Positions 1-4,894 of a DNA stretch of 10,725 nucleotides are shown here, one piece after another. The DNA comes from Anaerolineales bacterium (GTDB lineage: Bacteria; Chloroflexota; Anaerolineae; Anaerolineales; JABWBV01). The notes beneath the pieces were generated by a model. That model was given only the letters and a program-made list of their open reading frames with translations, ran no database searches and was not told where the DNA came from. Both the position numbers and the translations under genes were made by a program. Positions within the stretch are counted from its first letter, which is position 1, and every line of letters starts with the position of its first letter. The stretch lies in contig JALUWE010000290.1 in NCBI GenBank assembly GCA_027019845.1, positions 1-10,725 on the forward strand, read 5' to 3'.

Positions 1-7
1 GTGTCAA

Positions 8-73
8 CCTTCAGGACATCGTGCACAGGGGTAGCACCTTAACAACCGAAAAAACCTTCAGGACATCGTGAAC
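8..73. repeat. Left-end iterated 19-bp IS motifs
   Basis: Two direct copies occur: CCTTCAGGACATCGTGCAC at 8-26 and CCTTCAGGACATCGTGAAC at 55-73. Between them, at 33-51, is AGCACCTTAACAACCGAAA, which is matched in inverted orientation at the right end. Iterated subterminal motifs of this kind are typical transposase binding sites; the binding role is inferred. Confidence 0.75.
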
Positions 74-1362
74 GGGCGTAGAAGGGGTGTCAGCAACCTG
101 TTGAGCAGACGCCGGTGGCGGGGTGGGCGATGGGCACGGAAGGCGGGCTGCAAAGGCACGACCTCTTCTTGGAGAGGGAAAGGGTGTTTTGCCAGGAGCC
201 TGCGTTTGGGAGCGTCCGGTGCAGCGTCAAAGACGGATAATGTGGCTTTCTTGGGCGAAAGGTACAGGGTGGCCCAGACACCCTGATAGGGCTGTGCTGC
301 GGGAACATCCCACTCGTGATTGAGTACCCGGATACGACGTTGGGCATCAGTGGCACGGATGAAATGCACACGCCCGGCGGTCAGGGGGAGAGAAGTGGGG
401 CGTTGGAGATGGGGTGGAAGAGTACGCCGGGCAACGGAGCGGTGACACTCGGCCGGGGAACGTCCTGCCAGTTGGCTGTGATGACGGCTGGAACGATAGA
501 GACGGGTAAAAAGGGCAGAGCGTTTTTGCACGGCGGCTCTATCGGCCAAATGCACCTTGTCCCATACAAACGCAGCGTAATCCTGATGAAAACGCTCCAC
601 GAAGCAGTTGCTTTTCGGATGGTAAAAGGGAGAGAACACCAATTCCACACCCACCCACAAAGCCAGGCGAACCACTTTGCCCAACACATAGGGATGCGAA
701 TAGCCTCCGCTGAAACAACTTTCGTTGTCCACCTGCTGGTAACGGGGTAAACCCTGTTCCTGCCAGACACGCCATAGAAAGGCACAGGCATTTTGTGCGG
801 TGCGCCTGGCATACTGCGCTGTGGTGGGGTAGCGAGAGACCACATCAATCGCATTGAAACAGGCCACAGCTTCTCCACCACTCAAGAAGCGTGGCAGAAT
901 GTCTGCCTGATTGAGTTCATGGGGACGGCTTGGCCGCAGATGTGGATACACGATTTCGGTTGCCGTTGTTTTGCGCCGTGGATGGGTCATCCCTGCCCGC
1001 CGTAGTTCGCGCTCAATGCTGCTGATGCTGGGCAAGGGCTGTATGCCTTCTTCTTGTAATCGACCTCGAATGGCAGCAGCGCCAATGTACCCTAACTGCT
1101 CGGCCTGAGAAGCAGTGGCTTCCAGTTCACTGCGCACCCGTCGTATGGCCGTCCTCACTTCCTCCGGCAAACGGGTGGGGTGTCGCTTAGGCCGTCGGGA
1201 ACGGTCTTCCAACCCCTGCCAACCTTCTTGGCAGTACCGTTGCCACCACTTGCTGCCCCAACTGCGAGAGCGCTCTACTATTCGGGCTGCCTGGGCTTTG
1301 TTTTGCCCACTGCGCACCAGATGTACAAATTGTTTGCGTCGTTCGACTTCATTCGTTTTCAT
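58..1362 (-). CDS. IS481-like DDE transposase
   Basis: The product would cut and rejoin the ends of its own element. The 434-residue reading starts at the ATG at 1360-1362 (MKTNEVERR), preceded 7-8 nt upstream by a strong AGGAGG. An in-frame start at 1398 exists but lacks such a site. Residues 1-60 are basic and look like a helix-turn-helix (AQAARIVERSRSWGSKWWQRY). The integrase core follows. Likely acidic triad: D154 (NQAD), D212 (QVDNESCF) and E256 (HPKSNCFVER). The gap between the last two is 43 residues, longer than the roughly 35 usual for the family, because of an extra loop after D212. After the core comes a long basic tail of about 150 residues. The stop codon (58-60) lies inside the inner left 19-bp motif. 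No frameshift or internal stop is seen, so the gene may be active. Confidence 0.88.
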   Translation of the reverse strand: MKTNEVERRKQFVHLVRSGQNKAQAARIVERSRSWGSKWWQRYCQEGWQGLEDRSRRPKRHPTRLPEEVRTAIRRVRSELEATASQAEQLGYIGAAAIRGRLQEEGIQPLPSISSIERELRRAGMTHPRRKTTATEIVYPHLRPSRPHELNQADILPRFLSGGEAVACFNAIDVVSRYPTTAQYARRTAQNACAFLWRVWQEQGLPRYQQVDNESCFSGGYSHPYVLGKVVRLALWVGVELVFSPFYHPKSNCFVERFHQDYAAFVWDKVHLADRAAVQKRSALFTRLYRSSRHHSQLAGRSPAECHRSVARRTLPPHLQRPTSLPLTAGRVHFIRATDAQRRIRVLNHEWDVPAAQPYQGVWATLYLSPKKATLSVFDAAPDAPKRRLLAKHPFPLQEEVVPLQPAFRAHRPPRHRRLLNRLLTPLLRPFTMS

Positions 1363-1397
1363 CTCGGTACCTCCTGATTGTGAGAGTGTGCAGACCA

Positions 1398-1426
1398 ATT
1401 ACACCTCATGTTCACGATGTAGTGAA
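1398..1426 (-). promoter_or_regulatory. Candidate transposase promoter
   Basis: On the minus strand, TTCACT (1421-1426) and TGTAAT (1398-1403) are separated by exactly 17 nt. They match the sigma-70 consensus hexamers at 4/6 and 5/6. Predicted transcription would begin near 1391, giving a leader of about 30 nt that contains the AGGAGG ribosome site. The -35 hexamer lies inside the inner right-end 19-bp motif, so transposase bound there would cover its own promoter. This is a match by eye, not a demonstrated promoter. Confidence 0.4.
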
Positions 1427-1500
1427 GGTTTCGGTTGTTAAAGTGCTGTTTACGATGTCTTGACGGTTCGGCTTATTACGTGTTCACGATCTCTTGAAGG
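1410..1500. repeat. Right-end iterated 19-bp IS motifs
   Basis: Three copies occur, inverted relative to the left end: GTTCACGATGTAGTGAAGG at 1410-1428, GTTTACGATGTCTTGACGG at 1448-1466 and GTTCACGATCTCTTGAAGG at 1482-1500. The shared block TTTCGGTTGTTAAAGTGCT is at 1429-1447. In order, the inner and middle copies correspond to the two left-end copies. The outermost copy is extra, yet it carries the TGT-type terminus at the same 6-nt distance as the left end. Confidence 0.75.
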
Positions 1501-1542
1501 ACGACAAGTAGGAAGTAAGAATGCGGATAGAGAGACGAACCG

Positions 1543-1641
1543 GACAAATCAGACAAATCAGACCAATCAGACAAGTAAGACAAGTAAGACAAATCAGACA
1601 AGTAAGACCAATCCGACAAGTAAGACAAATTCGACAAACAT
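1543..1641 (+). repeat. 9-bp tandem repeat array, 11 units
   Basis: Eleven consecutive 9-bp units fit the consensus GACAARTMA without indels; the last three are more degenerate. Examples are GACAAATCA at 1543, 1552 and 1588, and GACAAGTAA at 1570, 1579, 1597 and 1615. The array ends directly at the ribosome binding site of trpS. The strand is A-rich and poor in self-complementary stretches, so the transcript would be largely unstructured. Since 9 is a multiple of 3, two of the three plus frames stay open through it. Function unknown. Confidence 0.9.
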
Positions 1642-1647
1642 AAGGAG
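1642..1647 (+). promoter_or_regulatory. Ribosome binding site setting the trpS start
   Basis: AAGGAG lies 4 nt before the ATG at 1652 and fixes the start there. The same reading frame is open back to about 1460, through the 9-bp array and into the IS, but that extension would be a repetitive TNQ/TSK peptide unlike any synthetase. Confidence 0.75.
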
Positions 1648-1651
1648 ACCG

Positions 1652-2662
1652 ATGAACGAAAAAATTTCTCTCACCGGCATCAAACCCAGCGGTACGCCGC
1701 ACATCGGCAACTACCTGGGCATGATCCGCCCCGCGCTGGCACTGGCGAAGGAGTACCGCGCCTACTACTTCATCGCCGACTACCACGCGCTGACCACCCT
1801 CAAAGACGGTAAGGAACTGCGCCGGCTGTCCTACGATCTGACCGCCACCTTCCTGGCGCTCGGCATGAACCCCGACGATGTGGTCTTCTTCCGCCAGTCC
1901 GACGTGCCGGAAATTTTCGAGCTGACCTGGATTTTGTCCTGTTTCACCCCCAAAGGGCTGCTCAACCGCGCCCACGCGTACAAGGCCGCGGTGGACGCCA
2001 ACCTGGCAGCCGGGCACGACCCGGACGCGGGCATCAACGCCGGTCTGTTCAACTACCCCGTGCTGATGGCCGCGGACATTTTGCTGTACGGCAGCCACGT
2101 GGTGCCGGTCGGGCAGGACCAGAAGCAGCACATCGAGATCACCCGCGACATCGCCTCCGCCATGAACCACACCTACGGCGAAGAGATTTTCGTGCTGCCG
2201 GAGGGGCTGATCCAGCCCGAGGTGGCCGTGATCCCCGGTATCGACGGGCGCAAGATGAGCAAGAGCTACGACAACGTGATCCCCATCTTCGCGCCGCCCA
2301 AACAGCTTCGCAAACGGGTGATGCAGATCGTCACCGACTCGCGCCCCATCGAGCAGCCCAAGAACCCGGACGAAGACAACGTGTACAACATTTACAAGTA
2401 TTTCGCCACCCCGGAGCAGGACAAGGCCATGCGCGAAAAATACCTGCGCGGCGGGTTCGGCTACGGCGAGGTCAAGCAGGAGTTGTTCGAGCTGCTGGAG
2501 GCGCACTTTGCCGGGCCGCGCGAGAAGTACAACGCCTACATGGCCGACACCAAAAAGTTGGAAGCCATCCTGATGGAGGGCGCCAAAAAAGCCCGCTACC
2601 AGGGCGCAAAGGTGATGAAACGCGCCCGCCGCGCGGTGGGGGTGCGGTACAAGGATCGATAA
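1652..2662 (+). CDS. trpS: Tryptophanyl-tRNA synthetase
   Basis: This cytosolic class I aminoacyl-tRNA synthetase activates tryptophan with ATP and transfers it to tRNA(Trp). The 336-residue length fits the family (about 330-340). The first signature is GIKPSGTPHIGNYLG, with the HIGH-equivalent HIGN at residues 17-20, followed by YFIADYHALT. The second signature is KMSKS at 201-205, in the context GRKMSKSYDN. Together these identify TrpRS rather than TyrRS. The start is chosen from the AAGGAG 4 nt upstream and the family's usual N-terminus. trpB begins 11 bp after the stop, so the two are very likely cotranscribed. No T-box or Trp-codon leader peptide is visible upstream; the leader is a 9-bp repeat array next to an IS. 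Confidence 0.97.
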   Translation: MNEKISLTGIKPSGTPHIGNYLGMIRPALALAKEYRAYYFIADYHALTTLKDGKELRRLSYDLTATFLALGMNPDDVVFFRQSDVPEIFELTWILSCFTPKGLLNRAHAYKAAVDANLAAGHDPDAGINAGLFNYPVLMAADILLYGSHVVPVGQDQKQHIEITRDIASAMNHTYGEEIFVLPEGLIQPEVAVIPGIDGRKMSKSYDNVIPIFAPPKQLRKRVMQIVTDSRPIEQPKNPDEDNVYNIYKYFATPEQDKAMREKYLRGGFGYGEVKQELFELLEAHFAGPREKYNAYMADTKKLEAILMEGAKKARYQGAKVMKRARRAVGVRYKDR

Positions 2663-2673
2663 TTGAAACCCGC

Positions 2674-3864
2674 ATGACATCCTCCCCCCTCCCCTCCAAA
2701 TTCGGGCCTTACGGCGGCCAGTTCGTGCCGGAGACGCTGATGCCCGCGCTGGCGGCGCTGGAAGCCGCGTACGTGGAAGCCCGCCGGGCCCCCGGCTTCG
2801 CCGCGGAATTCGACCACCTGTTGAAAACCTACGTGGGACGCCCCACCCCGCTGACCTTCGCGGCCCGCCTGACCGAACACTGCCGCGGCGCGAAAATCTA
2901 CCTCAAGCGCGAAGACCTGGCGCACTCCGGCGCGCACAAGATCAACAACGCCCTCGGCCAGGCCCTGCTCGCCAAACGCATGGGCAAACACCGCGTGATC
3001 GCGGAGACCGGCGCGGGACAGCACGGCGTGGCCACCGCGACCGCGTGCGCGCTGCTGGGGCTGGAATGTGTGGTCTACATGGGCACGGTGGACATGGCGC
3101 GGCAGGCCCCCAACGTGTTCCGCATGAAGCTGCTGGGCGCAGAGGTACGCCCGGTGGAGAGCGGCTCCCGAACGCTCAAAGACGCCATCAACGAGGCCAT
3201 CCGCGACTGGGTCACCAACGTGGAGGACACGCACTATCTGCTGGGGTCCGCGCTGGGGCCGCACCCCTACCCCACGATGGTGCGCGATTTCCAGGCCGTG
3301 ATCGGCCGCGAGGCGCGCGCCCAGGTGCTGGAAGCCGAAGGCCGCCTGCCGGACGCGCTGATCGCCTGCGTGGGCGGCGGGTCGAACGCCATCGGCCTGT
3401 TCCACGCCTTCACCGCGGACGAGAGCGTACAGATGATCGGGGTGGAGGCCGGGGGCGAGGGGATCGCCGGGGGCCGGCACGCGGCCCGTTTCGCGGACCC
3501 GCGGCGGGGGCGTCCCGGGGTGCTACACGGTTGTTTCACCTACGTGTTGCAGGACGAGGACGGCCAGATCGCCCTCACCCACAGCATCAGCGCGGGGTTG
3601 GATTACGCCGCGGTCGGCCCGGAGCACGCCCGGCTGCGGGAATTGGAGCGCGCTTTTTACACATACGCCACCGATGGGGAGGCGCTGGCCGCGTTCCAGA
3701 CACTCAGCCGGTTGGAGGGCATCCTCCCCGCGCTCGAATCCAGCCATGCAGTGGCCGAGGCGATCAAACGCGCCCCCGCCATGCCCGGCGGCCTGATCAT
3801 CGTCAACCTGTCCGGGAGGGGGGACAAGGATTTGGATACGGTGATCAGCGCGTTGGGAAAGTGA
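2674..3864 (+). CDS. trpB: Tryptophan synthase beta subunit
   Basis: TrpB is the pyridoxal-phosphate subunit that joins indole and L-serine to give L-tryptophan; it works as the alpha2-beta2 complex with TrpA. At 396 residues it has the normal length of a TrpB1-type protein. The N-terminus reads KFGPYGGQFVPETLMPAL. The PLP lysine is K89 in HSGAHKINNALGQ. The catalytic glutamate is E111 in ETGAGQHG. The phosphate-binding glycine loop is GGGSN at 234-238, and the serine near the PLP nitrogen is S380 in LSGRGDKD. All expected active-site residues are present. The ATG lies 11 bp after the trpS stop with no good Shine-Dalgarno match (TTGAAACCCGC), so translation may rely on coupling to trpS. trpA follows 137 bp later. 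Confidence 0.98.
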   Translation: MTSSPLPSKFGPYGGQFVPETLMPALAALEAAYVEARRAPGFAAEFDHLLKTYVGRPTPLTFAARLTEHCRGAKIYLKREDLAHSGAHKINNALGQALLAKRMGKHRVIAETGAGQHGVATATACALLGLECVVYMGTVDMARQAPNVFRMKLLGAEVRPVESGSRTLKDAINEAIRDWVTNVEDTHYLLGSALGPHPYPTMVRDFQAVIGREARAQVLEAEGRLPDALIACVGGGSNAIGLFHAFTADESVQMIGVEAGGEGIAGGRHAARFADPRRGRPGVLHGCFTYVLQDEDGQIALTHSISAGLDYAAVGPEHARLRELERAFYTYATDGEALAAFQTLSRLEGILPALESSHAVAEAIKRAPAMPGGLIIVNLSGRGDKDLDTVISALGK

Positions 3865-3868
3865 AAGT

Positions 3869-3905
3869 ACACAGATAACACAGAAAACGCAGAGAGACAC
3901 AGAAA
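3869..3905 (+). repeat. Short 9-bp repeats (ACACAGAAA type)
   Basis: Four imperfect units follow one another just after the trpB stop: ACACAGATA (3869), ACACAGAAA (3878), ACGCAGAGA (3887) and, after one extra G, ACACAGAAA (3897). Like the array before trpS, this is an A-rich, C/A/G-only type of tract in an intergenic region. Function unknown. Confidence 0.6.
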
Positions 3906-3920
3906 AAATCAATCCATTGC

Positions 3921-3953
3921 AGGTGACAGTCACTTGCGAAGTGACTGTCACCT
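3921..3953. repeat. Perfect 15-bp-arm palindrome between trpB and trpA
   Basis: AGGTGACAGTCACTT (3921-3935) and AAGTGACTGTCACCT (3939-3953) are exact reverse complements around a GCG loop. Each arm is also nearly palindromic in itself (GTGAC-A-GTCAC), so a cruciform is possible. It could attenuate transcription between trpB and trpA, stabilise the trpB mRNA end, or be a dispersed palindromic element. The following bases (TGTTTGC) are a poor U tract, so a simple intrinsic terminator is less likely. Confidence 0.8.
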
Positions 3954-4001
3954 TGTTTGCACAGATTTTGGACATGAGCCACCCAAAATAAGCGTACGAA
4001 T

Positions 4002-4805
4002 ATGTCAAGCTCTATTGATCGGATTACCAAAGCCTTGAGCACACCCCGCGCTGCGTTCATGCCGTATTTCACCCTGGGGTATCCCGATTTCGAGACCTCG
4101 CTGGACATCGTGCGGGCCTGCGCGCAGGCGGGCGCGGATTTGATGGAACTGGGCCTCCCCTTCTCCGACCCGCTGGCCGACGGGCCGACCATCCAGCACA
4201 GCACACAGACCGCGCTGGCAAACGGCACCACCGTGGCCCGCTGCCTGGCCGGGGTGGGTGAGCTGCGCCGTGGTGGAGTCGCCATCCCGCTGGTGCTGAT
4301 GGGCTATCTCAACCCGATCCTGGCCTATGGGGTCGAGCGTTTCGTGCGCGATGCCTCCCAGGCCGGCGCGGACGGGTTCATCATCCCCGATCTGCCGCCG
4401 GAGGAGGGGGAGCAGATGGAGCGGCTCTGCCGGAAAGAGGGGTTGGCGCTGGTCTACCTGCTGGCCCCCAACAGCAGCCCGGAGCGCATCCGGCTGGTGT
4501 GCGAGCGGACGGGCGGGTTCGTGTATCTGGTGTCGGTGAGGGGCATCACCGGCGCGCGCGCCACCCTGCCGGACGGATTGGCCGCGTTCGTCGAACGGGT
4601 GCGGCCCCAGGCGCGGGTGCCGTTAGCGGTCGGATTCGGCATCTCCACGCCGCAGCAAGTGGCCGCGGTGGGGCAACTGGCGGACGGGGTGATCGTCGGG
4701 TCGGCGTTGATCCGCGTGGTCAGGGGGGCATTAGAAGCGGGAGAGGACCCGGTTGAGGCCGCGGGGGCGTTTGTGCAACGGATGGCGCAAAGTCTTCAGC
4801 GATAA
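4002..4805 (+). CDS. trpA: Tryptophan synthase alpha subunit
   Basis: TrpA is a TIM-barrel enzyme that splits indole-3-glycerol phosphate into indole and glyceraldehyde-3-phosphate, passing indole to TrpB through a tunnel. The length of 267 residues is typical. The two catalytic acids fall at the textbook positions, E49 (LMELGLPFSDP) and D60 (PLADGPTIQ). The phosphate-binding segments are GFGIS (211-215) and VGSAL (232-236). The start at 4002 gives the usual N-terminus, but no convincing Shine-Dalgarno precedes it (AGCGTACGAAT). It is the last gene of the trpS-trpB-trpA group; no other trp pathway genes (E, D, C, F) lie in the window, so indole-3-glycerol phosphate must be supplied by genes elsewhere. 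Confidence 0.98.
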   Translation: MSSSIDRITKALSTPRAAFMPYFTLGYPDFETSLDIVRACAQAGADLMELGLPFSDPLADGPTIQHSTQTALANGTTVARCLAGVGELRRGGVAIPLVLMGYLNPILAYGVERFVRDASQAGADGFIIPDLPPEEGEQMERLCRKEGLALVYLLAPNSSPERIRLVCERTGGFVYLVSVRGITGARATLPDGLAAFVERVRPQARVPLAVGFGISTPQQVAAVGQLADGVIVGSALIRVVRGALEAGEDPVEAAGAFVQRMAQSLQR

Positions 4806-4826
4806 TCAGTAGTCGCAGTCTTATAG

Positions 4827-4868
4827 CGCAAATTGCCAATTTGCGGGGAGCAAGATGGCATCTTGCTC
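4827..4868 (+). terminator. Twin hairpins between convergent genes
   Basis: Two perfect hairpins with 3-nt loops stand 2 bp apart. The first is CGCAAATT-GCC-AATTTGCG (4827-4845); the second is GAGCAAGAT-GGC-ATCTTGCTC (4848-4868). The second is followed on the plus strand by TTCAATTT, a weak U-rich run, so termination of the trp transcript is plausible. Their place between the convergent stops of trpA (4805) and the lipoprotein gene (4895) fits a terminator role. They might instead be dispersed intergenic palindromes. Confidence 0.5.
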
Positions 4869-4894
4869 TTCAATTTCGATCTGCTGATAATTTC

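Larger units (their letters stand above)
2..1506 (-). mobile_element. IS481-like insertion sequence, apparently intact
   Basis: Both edges begin with TGT when read inward: TGTCAACC at 2-9 and, on the minus strand, TGTCGTCC at 1499-1506. Each terminus is followed by a motif of the type CCTTCAGGACATCGTGAAC, and a second shared block (AGCAC-TTAACAACCGAAA, 33-51 and 1429-1447) lies farther in. The element carries a single transposase gene on the minus strand with a DDE integrase core, as in the IS481 family, with no separate upstream orfA. The outer boundary is uncertain. The left flank is one base long, so a target duplication cannot be seen. The right side has one more motif copy than the left, so the element might continue left of the window. 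Family assignment is inferred from gene layout and motifs. Confidence 0.75.

Noticed and set aside
1543..1641. CRISPR array
   Set aside because: Units are 9 bp, contiguous and without spacers; no cas genes nearby.
1460..1651. N-terminal extension of trpS
   Set aside because: It would start with TTG inside the IS and encode a TNQ/TSK repeat; the AAGGAG before 1652 and the family N-terminus decide against it.
1507..1651. T-box or trp attenuator before trpS
   Set aside because: No Trp codons in a leader frame, no stem-loop set and no T-box-like sequence in this short region.
1484..2680. Long minus-strand open frame (398 codons) opposite trpS
   Set aside because: It is the antisense shadow of GC-rich trpS, has no recognisable domain, and its end contains a Cys/Leu/Ile repeat produced by the 9-bp array.
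2596..3878. Open frames overlapping trpB on both strands
   Set aside because: trpB is complete with all catalytic residues; the others are His/Arg/Gly-rich shadows.
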